Assembly (NCBI RefSeq): GCF_004379255.2
Contig: NC_056033.1
Location: 3,638,172-3,702,171, forward strand
Length of the DNA: 64,000 nucleotides
Direction: 5' to 3'
DNA from: Salvia splendens
Taxonomy: Eukaryota > Streptophyta > Magnoliopsida > Lamiales > Lamiaceae
The stretch's first letter is position 1. Each line of letters starts with the position of its first letter. Below, piece after piece: positions 21,506 through 32,090 of this stretch. Under the pieces are notes generated by a model, which did no database searches, was not told the DNA's origin, and was given only the letters and a program-made list of their open reading frames with translations. Both the position numbers and the translations under genes were made by a program.

Positions 21506-24500
21506 ATTGCCCCCGCCGTCGAAGAAGCCTTGTCCTCAAGGCGGAAATGAGGAAATTGACCTTGCATATCCGCCACATCGACCCAAGTGGCATCGTCAAC
21601 CTCCTGACCGAGCCACTGAATCAGGACCTGGTCATGCGACTCCCCATCCCGAGTCACCGAACGCCGATCCAGTACCTGCTCGGGAAGCACCGGGGGATCT
21701 GTGGCCCACAGTGAAGCAGGTAAATTGTGGACGGGCACCTCTGAACCTATCGCTCGTTTAAGTAAGGAGACGTGGAAAACCGGGTGGATTCGAGAGTCTG
21801 CTGGTAGCTCCAAGCGATAGGCCGTACTGCCAATCCGCGCTCCCACCCGAAAAGGCCCGAAAAATCGAGGGGCCAGCTTCCTATTCTGCGCCGAAAAAAG
21901 AGTGGTCTGCCTGTGAGGGCGGAACTTAAGAAACACCATGTCGCCCACGGCGAACTCTACCTCCCTTCGGTGCTTGTTGGCGGAGGCGACCATCCGCTGC
22001 TGGGCCCGTTCCAAATGAGCCTTTAGTAGGACCAACATTTCGTCCCTGGAGCGAAGGCTGTCCAGGACCGCTTGGGAGCGGACTTCTCCAGGTAGGAAGT
22101 CATGGATTGTGGGAGGAGGGCGACCATACACTACCTCGAAAGGGGACATGCCGGAGGCGGAATGGGTGCTGGTGTTGTAACAATATTCAGCCCATGCCAA
22201 CCACTTATTCCATTGTTTGGGCTGGTCAGAAGAGAAGCACCGCAAGTAAGTTTGAAGGGAGCGATTCAGCACCTCCGTTTGGCCATCCGTCTCCGGGTGG
22301 TAAGCCGAGCTCATTTTGAGTTGAGTGCCTGTTGCCCGAAACAGTTCGCGCCAAAACGAGCTGAGAAAAATGGGATCACGGTCAGAGACGATGGACCGGG
22401 GAATCCCATGTAGACGGACCACCTCCTTAGTAAACACCTCGGCTACCTGCTTGGCGGAGAATGGGTGGCGAAGGGCCATGAAGTGGCCATACTTAGATAA
22501 ACGGTCGACCACCACGAACACACAGTCCACGCCCCCAGCCTTCGGCAGGCCTGATAAGAAATCCATACTCACATCCTCCCATATGCGCTCTGGAATGGGT
22601 AATGGCGTCAAGAGACCCGCTGGGGCCTTGGTCTCGGTTTTGCTTCGTTGACAGGTTGCGCAAGCCGCAACGAAATTTGTCACATGCTTGACCATGCCGG
22701 GCCAGTAGACGTTTGAAGCAATGCGCCTATATGTCCGGTAGGCTCCTGCGTGACCCCCACTTGGGGTGATGTGAAATTCTGCCAGCAGTTTAGGGATCCA
22801 AGAAGAGTTGGAAGGAACAACGAAACGGCCCTTGTAGAAAAGGATGCCGTGAACCAGCTCATAATGTGGTGCAGCCGGTCGCCCGGCCTCCAGCTCCGAT
22901 TTGATCCTCTGGAGCGGTTCGTCTGCTGCCAATGAAGACTGCGCAGCAGACCAGTCTGCCCAAACCGGTCGAGAGAGAACCGCCAACTCCAGCTGCTCGG
23001 AGTCCCGGCGTGAGAGAGCATCAGCAGCCCGGTTGAGCCGTCCTTCCTTATACACAATTGAGAAGTCATACCCCAATAATTTGGCTGCCCAGTTTTGTTG
23101 TGCCGGAGTAGACAAGGGGTGCGCCAATAATTGCCGCAGGCTTCGTTGATCTGTGTAGACGACAAAACGTCGGCCCAAGAGATAGGGGCGCCAATGCTGG
23201 ATGGCGAGTACCAATGCCATAAGTTCCTTTTCGTAGGCTGATTTAGCGAGCCAACGAGATGACAACATCTTGCTGAAGTATGCGACGGGTTGGCGGTCTT
23301 GCATTAGGACCGCGCCGAGGCCACGACCGGAAGCATCGCACTCGACGACAAATTCCTTAGAGAAATCTGGGGTGCGGAGAAGGGGGGCTGTCGTGAGAGC
23401 GTGTTTCAAGTCGTGAAAGGCTTTGTCCGCCTCGGCTGGCCAACTCCAAGTGCGTCGAAGTGGGGTCGGTTCTGCCTTCTTCAACAAGGCAGTGAGAGGG
23501 GCTGCAATTTTCCCATAATCTTTTATAAATCGGCGGTAATACCCGGTGAGGCCCAGGAATCCGCGAATCCCCTTGAGGGTGGAGGGGGTCGGCCAGCGCA
23601 TAACAGCGGAGACTTTGGAGGGATCCATTCTAACCCCTGCGAAGGATACAATATGGCCGAGGTACTCCACCTCCGTTCGGCCTAACACGCACTTCTTCGG
23701 GTTAACCACCAACGAATGGGTTTGGAGAAGCTGGAAAACCTGTTCCAGATGTCGAAGATGTGCTTCCCATGAGCTACTGTATATTAATATATCGTCGAAG
23801 AAGACCAGGACGTGTCGCCGCAAAAAAGGGCGGAAGATGTCATTCATGAGGCCTTGGAACGTGGCGGGAGCATTGGTGAGGCCGAATGGCATTACCAAAA
23901 ACTCATAGTGTCCCGAGTGCGTGCGAAATGCAGTTTTTGGGACATCCGAGGCTGCGACGCGGATCTGATGATAACCGGCCCGAAGATCGATCTTACTAAA
24001 CCACCGCGCGCCGTGTAACTCATCGAGTAATTCCTGGATAATCGGAATCGGGTACTTATCTGGCACGGTCCGCTTATTTAATTCGCGATAATCCACACAG
24101 AACCTCCACGATCCATCTTTCTTCCGCACGAGGAGAACCGGGCTTGAGTACGGGCTTGTGCTAGGCTGGATAACGCCGGATGCTAGCATTTCAGCCACCA
24201 ATTTCTCCATTTCATCTTTTTGCAGGTGGTTGTATCTGTAGGGTCTGACTGACACGGGCGACGACCCCGGTTGTAGGGTGATGCGATGATCAGATTTCCG
24301 AGCCGGAGGGAGTGACACGGGAGTGTTGACGACTGCCGGAAACCGTTCCGTCAACCTACTCAGCTGCTCTTGTTCTTTCGCTGATAAGGCTCCACTGAGC
24401 CCAAACTGGTCGGATGAAACGGTACTGATCATCGAGCGCAGAACCCAGCACGAATCGCCCACGTCGAGGGCCTGGATGTCGCGGGCCGAGCACGCCCGCC

Positions 24501-25980
24501 GAGTCAGGGAGGGGTCGCCCCGAAGCAACACCAATCGACCTTGCACCGAGAACTTCATAGATAGATCACTCCAGTTTGCTGTGACATCCCCCAGAGAAGC
24601 CAACCATGATACACCGAGGATGACATCGATGTTTCGCAGGGGAAACACGTAGCAAGAAACTGTAAACACCTCAGATTCCAAGGTTAGAGCGACATCGCAG
24701 CATATTCCGGTCGCCCGAACCTTAGACCCATCTCCTAGTGTGACAGAGTAAGGAATTGTCGGAGTCACCCGCAAAGCCAGCGAGGTTGCGAGGTGGTCCG
24801 AAATGAAGCAGTGGCTAGCACCACTATCCACCATAATCAGCACCTTATGATGCCCAATACATCCACAAAGCTTCATGGTTTGAGATGAATCCAAACCGTG
24901 TGAGGACATTTCTGATAGCTGCAACTCTCCTGGAACATCTTCCTCTTCCAAACCTTCGGATGGGTCGGCCTCCTCCTCGTCAAACACCAACACGTTGAGT
25001 GTCTTAGGGGGGCAACGATGCGTAGGGCCGAACTTCAGGCCACAACGAAAGCACGTGCCTGCTGCGAGATGCTTCTGGTATTCCTCCGTCGTCATGTTCC
25101 GAAACCGGCGCGATGGGTTCCGGTTAGGTACCCCGACCGATTGAGAAGAAAAAGATTGGGAGTACCCTTTGGAGACCGGCCGGCCAGGGGCAGAGACCGA
25201 ACTGCCAGCCTGGTTGGAGCTTAGTGAGGGACTGGAGGCCGGCGGTTGAGACCCGGGGGTCTGATCACTGTCTAGAGCAAACTGGACCGCATCTGAATAG
25301 TTCGTGATTTTGGCTGCCCTCATTTGCAACCGAACTTCAGGACGAAGGCCAGCCAAGAAGAAACCCAGATATTGGTGGTAGGCCAAATCTGGTACCAAGG
25401 CGAGGCGCGATTCAAAAACCGCTACATAGTCCGCAAGGGTTCCGGTATGGCGGACAGCCGCGAACGCTTCATATTCATCCAGAGCACCGTTGTTTCCGAA
25501 GCGTTTCATTAGTTCTTGCACAAAATGATCCCAAGAGAGAGTAGGGGTTCGTTTGATCAAGAGCTGATACCAAGGTAGGGCTCGGCCTGCCAACGCGACC
25601 ATCGCCACCTTTACTCGATTGGCAGCTGGGGTATTCGAAACCAAGAAGTATTGCTCGGCCCTGGCCAGCCATCCGACGGCCTCGGAACCGTCAAAGGGAG
25701 GCATAGTAAGTGTCGCAGCGGTCTTGTCCGTGGAATTAGAATCCACGTTGTCCGAAGATTCCTCAGCATTTGATCCCGTTTTGCCACTGGATTTCCGCAA
25801 CTCAGCGACGAGCATCTCGAGTTGAGAAGCCACCTCCGCGATCCGGTCGTCCGTTTTTTGGGACCGGGCGTCCAGCACGCCCACTGACTCCCGCAGTGAA
25901 TCCACACCTTTCTCCAATTCACCGGTCGCCCTCTCTAATCCGTCCAACCTGGAGTCCGTGTTTCGAGTACCAACCACCAT
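21436..25980 (-). CDS. Gag-Pol polyprotein with chromodomain (1,514 aa)
   Basis: Domain order fits Ty3/gypsy chromoviruses. Gag takes up residues ~1-300 and ends in a zinc knuckle near 310 (CFRCGLKFGPTHRC, the spacing usual in plant chromoviruses). Aspartic protease follows (VDSGASHCFI, ~385), then reverse transcriptase with FFDDILIYS (~728), RNase H (VECDASGRGLG, ~880), and integrase with an H2C2 zinc-binding region (~1,070) and the DDE core (VDRLSKYGHF, SDRDPIF, ETDGQTEVLNRS, ~1,160-1,235). A C-terminal chromodomain (VLIQWLGQEVDDATW, ~1,435-1,470) is known in this lineage to direct integration to chromatin. The ATG at 25,980 is used; the longer frame upstream begins only with GTG. There is no stop or frameshift, so this copy could be translated. 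Confidence 0.95.
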   Translation of the reverse strand: MVVGTRNTDSRLDGLERATGELEKGVDSLRESVGVLDARSQKTDDRIAEVASQLEMLVAELRKSSGKTGSNAEESSDNVDSNSTDKTAATLTMPPFDGSEAVGWLARAEQYFLVSNTPAANRVKVAMVALAGRALPWYQLLIKRTPTLSWDHFVQELMKRFGNNGALDEYEAFAAVRHTGTLADYVAVFESRLALVPDLAYHQYLGFFLAGLRPEVRLQMRAAKITNYSDAVQFALDSDQTPGSQPPASSPSLSSNQAGSSVSAPGRPVSKGYSQSFSSQSVGVPNRNPSRRFRNMTTEEYQKHLAAGTCFRCGLKFGPTHRCPPKTLNVLVFDEEEADPSEGLEEEDVPGELQLSEMSSHGLDSSQTMKLCGCIGHHKVLIMVDSGASHCFISDHLATSLALRVTPTIPYSVTLGDGSKVRATGICCDVALTLESEVFTVSCYVFPLRNIDVILGVSWLASLGDVTANWSDLSMKFSVQGRLVLLRGDPSLTRRACSARDIQALDVGDSCWVLRSMISTVSSDQFGLSGALSAKEQEQLSRLTERFPAVVNTPVSLPPARKSDHRITLQPGSSPVSVRPYRYNHLQKDEMEKLVAEMLASGVIQPSTSPYSSPVLLVRKKDGSWRFCVDYRELNKRTVPDKYPIPIIQELLDELHGARWFSKIDLRAGYHQIRVAASDVPKTAFRTHSGHYEFLVMPFGLTNAPATFQGLMNDIFRPFLRRHVLVFFDDILIYSSSWEAHLRHLEQVFQLLQTHSLVVNPKKCVLGRTEVEYLGHIVSFAGVRMDPSKVSAVMRWPTPSTLKGIRGFLGLTGYYRRFIKDYGKIAAPLTALLKKAEPTPLRRTWSWPAEADKAFHDLKHALTTAPLLRTPDFSKEFVVECDASGRGLGAVLMQDRQPVAYFSKMLSSRWLAKSAYEKELMALVLAIQHWRPYLLGRRFVVYTDQRSLRQLLAHPLSTPAQQNWAAKLLGYDFSIVYKEGRLNRAADALSRRDSEQLELAVLSRPVWADWSAAQSSLAADEPLQRIKSELEAGRPAAPHYELVHGILFYKGRFVVPSNSSWIPKLLAEFHITPSGGHAGAYRTYRRIASNVYWPGMVKHVTNFVAACATCQRSKTETKAPAGLLTPLPIPERIWEDVSMDFLSGLPKAGGVDCVFVVVDRLSKYGHFMALRHPFSAKQVAEVFTKEVVRLHGIPRSIVSDRDPIFLSSFWRELFRATGTQLKMSSAYHPETDGQTEVLNRSLQTYLRCFSSDQPKQWNKWLAWAEYCYNTSTHSASGMSPFEVVYGRPPPTIHDFLPGEVRSQAVLDSLRSRDEMLVLLKAHLERAQQRMVASANKHRREVEFAVGDMVFLKFRPHRQTTLFSAQNRKLAPRFFGPFRVGARIGSTAYRLELPADSRIHPVFHVSLLKRAIGSEVPVHNLPASLWATDPPVLPEQVLDRRSVTRDGESHDQVLIQWLGQEVDDATWVDVADMQGQFPHFRLEDKASSTAGAIDTRWRVYKRGSREVVWPNQTAE

Positions 25981-25996
25981 CGTCACCGCACCAATT

Positions 25997-26425
25997 TGTT
26001 AGAGTTAAGGCCACCGGAGTATGCGAGCACAGGGAGTACTCAAGTCTGTCACTTTACGGGACACACTAATTGTTGACACAGATAGAATCAGCGTGTAAAG
26101 GAAATAAGAACCCGGCTTTATTGATAAACTAACTGGAATTGAAATGAATTGAGAGAACAATCCTCACCAAGGAGGCCTGCGTCTAAACGCCCAAAATACT
26201 GATTTCCCAAGATGCCTTTTTCCTCTCTCGGTTCCTCAATATTTAAAGGCTTACAAATAACTGATAATGCTAAAAAGATGCAACAATAAATCAGGAAATA
26301 AATCAGGAAATATCATCTAACTACTGCCGAGATTTTCCAGCTTTGACTCCTTCTTTTACTCAGCCGTTTGGTTGGGCCAAACTACCTCCCTGCTTCCCCG
26401 CTTGTAGACTCTCCAGCGCGTATCA
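25997..26425 (-). repeat. 5' LTR of the chromovirus
   Basis: Identical to the 3' LTR. Two bases after its end on the minus strand lies TGGTGCGGTGACG, which starts with the TGG expected of a tRNA primer-binding site. I cannot assign the tRNA. The LTR contains TTTAAATATT, which may act as its TATA box. Confidence 0.95.
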
Positions 26426-27628
26426 GTTTACCAGCAAGGAATTGGCCCAAATGATGCAAGCTTGCCTTCGCAACAAACTTAATTACTACCTTATACACCC
26501 TTTCTCTCCTGAAATTTCCACAGAGTAAACTTAGTGTTAAAAATTGTACAGCATCAATTAATCATTATTTCTTTCAAAATTTCAATCCCGGAGACAATAG
26601 GAGTTTGATCAGTGTCAGAGAAGGAATAAATTACTTGGGACCATTGACTGTATCCTCATCATCAATAAGCTTAATCGTAAACTCCTTCCAAGCAAACGGA
26701 AGTTCACCAGCAGTATACAGACCCTTCCTTCCATCGTAGGCTGGTAATCTCATACCCAACTCAGATTCTTTGTACAGTTTCACGAGCTCAGCCATGATGG
26801 CTCTATTCACTACTTTAGAAGTCACCTCGGGGGTGATCGTTACCTGATAATAAGACAGTTAAACGACTGTGATAAGACAATTATCCCATGACCCACTGTG
26901 AAGACTCATCAATGCTATACAAGCTAAGGACAATGAGAAACACAGATTCACTCAATTATTCCTCTAAAAAAGACAAGTGGATGATTGAACAAGAGACATC
27001 CATATACATAATTAATGTCAGCTTAAGGGCCCCCAATATTTGTGTCACGCAGCTATCAAATTTATTATGAATACTGCAATGTACTACTACAGGAACAGAA
27101 ACAAGATTCAAGAAATATGATTCAAAAAAAGCATCTTACATCATAGTGGTTCAAATCCTTGTCTGGCAAATCTGCAAAGAAATGGTTGGCCTTGACAATG
27201 CATTTTGTTCCGATCTGCCCAAACCCCGGCCTCAAAGGGAATGTCAGGGACTTGCTCGAGCTAGGATATCCCATGTCTGATTCACACAAGCTGCCTCCAT
27301 TTCCAACAGAGACATTGGTGGACAAAGCTGGCACAATGGCTCTACCATTCTCCCTAACAATTGGTTTATCAGCTACCGTGCATGGCCGTGAGCTCGGTCG
27401 CATAAAGGCATCGCCTTGATCCGATTTTCGGCCTCCCCAGCCCCTTCTTCTTCCTCTGTTTCTTGATGGAGGTGAGGTCTGCTTGTTTTGGGATTCTTGA
27501 ACAGGAGGAGGGCCTTTCCCATTTTGAGCAGTCTTTGAGCTTTTTGAAGCTGAATTCATGGAGTTTTGCAGCTGGGGTTTTATGACAAAGTGTTGCTCTG
27601 AAGTTTCCTTCATCTGCCTTATAGGCAT
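26426..27628 (-). CDS. AGO10: AGO10-like, N-terminal part (exons 1, 2 and start of 3)
   Basis: Exon 1 encodes the variable N-terminal region: a Gln/Ser/Lys-rich start, a basic Arg/Gly patch, [17 protein letters not shown] and the beginning of the Argonaute N domain ([19 protein letters not shown]). The start at 27,628 (MPIRQMK) is preferred to an in-frame codon 7 residues upstream because the family begins there. Exon 2 runs from VTITPEV to DTVNGPK, and exon 3 from RERVYKVV to [11 protein letters not shown]. The coding sequence then meets the LTR directly after GGTAAAC. A transcript reading on would enter the retrotransposon LTR, giving a truncated protein of about 260 residues that lacks the PAZ, MID and PIWI domains. 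Confidence 0.85.
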
Positions 27629-29135
27629 GGTGTATGATGAAACAAACACAGAATTTGAAAACTCTCAAATAAAATAGGAAGGCAACTTTGGTGACAGCAA
27701 ATAATTCCTGATTAGGATAGAGAACAGTTTCTTCCCTTGTGGTTCTTGGTTAAACCCCTTGAAAGATCAATGATTCCATGCACTGAAAAAAACCATCCAA
27801 AAACAGAGATATTTTGATGTCAGCAACAACACCCAAATTGTAAATTATACACAAGCATGGTAATGCAGGAAAAAAGAAAAGCACACGCAAGAGAGAGAGA
27901 GCATTAAAGAAGAAGATTCTTTAATGTAGGAAGACACAGGCATTTAATTTCTAAAAATTTTCTTCTTCCAATCTTAAAATCTAGAAATATGTCACATACG
28001 TTTCCATAATCAAGCCAAAAATGAGCAGAGTATATATATCCACCGTACCAAAAAGATGAAGAACGAGATAAGTTTTTTTGACTCAATGTACAGCCATAAA
28101 TGAAGATGGTAAAAAAAAGTATATTTAAAGAAAACACTGACACTTACATAGTAAAGTATATAGTAGGTCCAGAATTATCACAAAGACGCAAATCGAAAAA
28201 CTCTTTCTTTTTTGCAAAGATCCAAACTTTTTCAGAGAAAATAGAAGTCCCAATTCTTCCTTTTTCTTGAAATTGAGAAAAAATGGAAAAAAGAGGGATA
28301 AGAAGAGAAGAAGCCATTTTTGGATTGAGCAAGAATACATATATGTTGAGACAAAGAGAAAAACATAAACAAGAAACTCAAAAAACTCTCTTTAAATCTT
28401 TGGTTAGGAATCCAACATGAGACATAAAATCCTTAAAAAATGAAGCACATGTGAACAAATATAGGAATAAACATATACAAATCATAGGATTAGAAATGAG
28501 AAATTTAATCAAATAGTAGAAATACCCAGTAGACAAAGCCACAATTCACCTTGTCCCCTAACCAAAACCAAGAGCAGCAGCAGTGAAAACAGAAAAGGTT
28601 TGAATAAATCCAAGTTAATAAGGACACATTAGCATTGCATATATATACACACACATGCATATACATATAAGCCCAATGTGTGTGTGTGTGAAGAAGCTAT
28701 GCAACCTTGGTGTCCAACACAAGCATAAATAAATGTGAGGACAGAAAATATGACTGCTCAAGAAAGAGAATAAAAACGCCTAGAAAGCTACAAAAGAGCA
28801 ACACAAAACCATAGGATTAAAAGGAATAAACATTGAACAACTCACTGCGAAAATCAACATCTCAACCCCAAATTTTCACTGCTGAGTATGAAAACGACGC
28901 CTCAGTAACACGAAACACGAATAAAATTCATGCTACAACTGCCAAAAAATAGATATGGAGCTCCAAGATTCAAACTTTGAACTCAACAACCGTTCAAAAA
29001 CACAAAGACTGCACCTTTATATCCTTTTTTCTTGAATCTGAGCTTTGAAGAGGAAGTGGGCTTTAATCATGAACCTAAAGTAAGATTCAAAAAAGATGGC
29101 AACTGGGAAAGGGGGTTAAAAAGAAAGTGAGGATA
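27629..29135 (-). other. AGO10-like 5' leader with probable intron
   Basis: No coding frame of note. On the minus strand a polypyrimidine tract ends in TTTTTTTCAG, so a leader exon would start at 27,782 and run to the ATG at 27,628. The upstream part, to about 29,135, would hold a long leader intron and a first non-coding exon. AGO genes often have a leader intron, but the exact donor is not clear here. Confidence 0.45.
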
Positions 29136-29164
29136 AGAAAGATGGGCTCTCCGATTTCAGATTG

Positions 29165-29170
29165 TATAAA

Positions 29171-29172
<2 letters not shown>
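29165..29172 (-). promoter_or_regulatory. Candidate TATA box of the AGO10-like gene
   Basis: TATTTATA on the minus strand lies directly downstream of a (CT)n tract (29,175-29,204 on the other strand). That is a common plant core-promoter arrangement. It would place the start near 29,135. Confidence 0.4.

Positions 29173-29174
<2 letters not shown>

Positions 29175-29204
<30 letters not shown>
29175..29204. repeat. (GA)n microsatellite at the AGO10-like promoter
   Basis: About 15 perfect GA units immediately upstream (minus-strand sense) of the candidate TATA box. GA/CT repeats near plant promoters can bind BPC-type GAGA factors; that role is inference here. Confidence 0.8.
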
Positions 29205-29206
<2 letters not shown>

Positions 29207-32087
29207 CAAGAGACTAATTTTTTTTTTGAAGAATGATGTTACAATGAATCTTTTATACACGCATGCAAGTGCTTTTGATGTGTTCTTTATCACGTGTAAA
29301 AGGCTTCCCTTTTGCTTTTTCTTCGAATTGCAACCATACATATATACACAAATATGTATGCAATTCCACTTTAGTGCAGCCTCGGTTTTGTACAACAATT
29401 GCCTCCCCAGCATATTCAATTCAATCTAAAAAGTAATAGATTCACCATACACATAAGGGGGTGGGAGATTGTGAATTTCAATGAGAGGCCAATGGAGGGA
29501 AGAGGGCATTACAAAACACAGAAGAAGAATAATTCGAACTTGTAGTCCTCACCACTGCAGAGATTTCAAGAACCAAGTTTTATCTTCTCTCACTAGGGAA
29601 GCTGCTGCTGTGATGCATTGTCCCAAAATCTTTTGTGTACTAAAGCAGTCAAGCTTTGGTAAGCTGTAACGGTCGGTTGAAGCTCAAAGGAAAGGTGGAG
29701 GGAATGGGGGCCACAGCCACACCTCCAGTGCGTGTCAAGTGTGTGGGATTTCGATGATTGTAATCTTTTTTCATGGATTAAATTGGGAGTGCAATAAATG
29801 TGCTGCCATGCCTTGCCTTTTTGCCTCCATCCAAACCCCTATCTAACCATAAAGCTGAATCCCAATTTCCACTCAATTTTTCATTTCTTCTCTAAATTTA
29901 CATTATCACTAGTATGTTTGAATTAGACTCTTGATTTAATTGGAATCTTTAACTTTATAGTCATAGTGGAATCTGAACACTTTATTGTTTTGGAATATGT
30001 ACATATCTTATTTTTTGGATATTATCCTATCATAATGTTTTACTAGTACATATCTATCACATATGATTCATGATTTATCCAATCAGCGAAAATGCAATCC
30101 AAGTAGAAAAATGACCATTATGATAAGAATCAATCGAACAGGTTAGTGTAAAATTAAGACAGGGGTATGTCAATATTGAATCCATATTAGTATAGTGGAA
30201 GTACAAATCAAAAGGATATTTAAAAAGGTGTGGTATAAAATTAGGATCCTGTGAGTTAATTGAAATCTTAATCAAATTGTAGATTCTTTATTTAATATGG
30301 CCTATATATGACTATAGAAATCTTTAAATAATTTTCGTTGGTTTACAATTCTGCTGTTGCACCACGTTATCAGGGAGCTTTCATTACTTGTATTGGTGGT
30401 CATGTGCAACATACATTTAAAGCAAAATAGATATATACTATAAAAAAAATTGGTCCGAACGCAATCGCCCAATATTTTGCTATGTGCTTCATGGTTGTAA
30501 GGCATAGGTAGGCAATGTCGCGATTGTCATAGAAATTTTATTTGTTTATTTTGGTACAACAACAAAGATGACTCACATATAAGTAGAAGACTTGTTTGAT
30601 CACAGAGATGTTATGCTACATATAAAAATTAAAGATTGGTTAATCAATTATTCATTTATTTAAAATTATAGAGACAATAGACAATTTGTTTTTATATACT
30701 ATAGTACATTATAGAGACAGTTGACAATTTGAACTTCTGTTTTTTATATATATATTTTTGCAATTTTACATCAATATTAACCTTTCAGAATATTGGAATA
30801 AATTAAAGAGATGAAACAAAGAATTGTTGAAAAATTAAAATAGAGAATCAAAAGAGTGAATCATTTTGGACATAAAAATGATGGGTCATGTTTGGTGGGT
30901 TGCAAACTTGCAATTGAAAAGGGCACTAAGTGTTGTGCTCATTACATTTTGGTCTCTTGTGATTGCATATTGTTTTGCTATGATTATACTTTTGAAAAAC
31001 TTTATCATTCTTCTTTTTGTTCTTTTTCATACGTGAAACCATTTCTTACTCAAATTTATCCTAATAACGATTCATGAATAACAGTGTTTGAAGTGAAACA
31101 TTTTAAAGATTAGAGTGTTTTAAATGTATTTCGGTTACACTACATTTTTTTTCTGTTTGTTCTATTATGAACTGTTTTTGCTGCTCGCCGATTTTTAGCT
31201 TTGAGCATTTACTTAGTTGTATTGATAAAAAGAAAACGTGTCTTTAAATTTTTTTTTAAAAAATAGTATTAATCCTAAATGATATATTTTTTATAAAAGA
31301 GATGGAGTACGTTACTTTCCCAACTAAAAAAAGTTGACCACCAATGATTAAAATTTTCATATTGAGTATGGTAAATGAGTTAAGGGTTTGCACATGCACC
31401 ACGACAACGTTTTTCTTTTTCTTAAGTGAAAAAAGTTACTACTATGACTATCTTCAATCGCATTTCACATTGAACATACATATAATTGTAGGGTATGATT
31501 TTGTATGATTGAATTTGGGACCTGAATCTAGGCGTAGTCACAATATTTGTTTTATTTATGAGTCGGATTTTGTGTGTTTTTTTCAAGATTAGCTGCCCAT
31601 AAAATAAAACAAATAAAATAAAATATTAATGATAATAATAGTCTAGTAGTAGATGATATTCAATGGTAGTGGACAAAAGAAAAGGATATTTGATAGTAGT
31701 GGGGCATTTTAGGAGTTGCGTTTCCCAAAATGAAGACCAAATATATAATAAAAGAAAATTGGCAACCCTAAGTAGTGCGTGGGAGGTGGGCCCCAACATG
31801 AATTGCAGCACCCAATTTCTCAAAAAATGGGTTGTTTTGTTTGGGTTTGGAGACAGATTAGATGATGTGCATAACATTATTCTATCAATAAATACTTTAT
31901 CCCCCAAAATAAATGATCAGCCGTCAAATATAGTGATAGTTTTTTTTTCATTTGACCCCCAAATTTACAAGGAATTTAAAGATTATTAGAAATTGACTGG
32001 TATTAAATGTGGCAGTTTAACACCATCTTTAAAAAAAATTAAATAAAACACTTATAAGAGATATACTAACTCATTTTAAAATAACAC
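29205..32087. other. Intergenic DNA, nothing recognised
   Basis: About 2.9 kb of AT-rich sequence. Several open frames of 60-110 codons exist but none has a recognisable domain, and most overlap on opposite strands. No bounded repeat was identified. Confidence 0.5.
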
Positions 32088-32090
32088 TTA

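Larger units (their letters stand above)
21077..26425 (-). mobile_element. Complete Ty3/gypsy chromovirus LTR retrotransposon (5,349 bp)
   Basis: Two 429-bp LTRs (25,997-26,425 is the 5' LTR; 21,077-21,505 is the 3' LTR) start TGATACG and end TAACA on the minus strand. They are identical in my line-by-line comparison. The target duplication is GTTTA (21,072-21,076 and 26,426-26,430). One uninterrupted gag-pol frame with a C-terminal chromodomain fills the interior. Small size, short LTRs and a single frame fit the Reina-type chromovirus lineage, though I assign that only by structure. The element has everything expected of a recently active copy and lies in the same transcriptional orientation as the AGO10 gene it disrupts. 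Confidence 0.95.
17088..27628 (-). pseudogene. AGO10: ARGONAUTE10/PINHEAD-like gene interrupted by LTR retrotransposon
   Basis: I traced 21 coding exons on -: 27628-27140, 26843-26635, 26508-26426 plus 21071-21005 (split exon 3), 20848-20715, 20614-20505, 20423-20317, 20223-20085, 20006-19890, 19669-19562, 19479-19408, 19319-19197, 19106-18947, 18869-18748, 18666-18529, 18436-18294, 18169-18107, 18002-17939, 17862-17727, 17629-17556, 17473-17347, 17242-17088. All introns start GT and end AG, and phases agree throughout. With the insertion ignored, the sum is 2,940 nt (979 codons plus stop), close to the usual AGO10 size. The N-terminus MPIRQMKE, the basic [15 protein letters not shown] block and the C-terminus [15 protein letters not shown] identify the AGO10/PNH group. 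AGO10 binds miR165/166 and protects shoot meristem identity. A 5.3-kb retrotransposon inside exon 3 should abolish full-length protein; no other lesion was seen. Confidence 0.9.

Noticed and set aside
22102..25922. Open frames of 60-160 codons overlapping the retrotransposon gag-pol frame
   Set aside because: All lie in other frames of the gag-pol coding sequence and have no domain of their own.
25981..25986. GTG-initiated start for the retrotransposon polyprotein
   Set aside because: The first ATG in frame is at 25,980; the two preceding codons overlap the primer-binding site.
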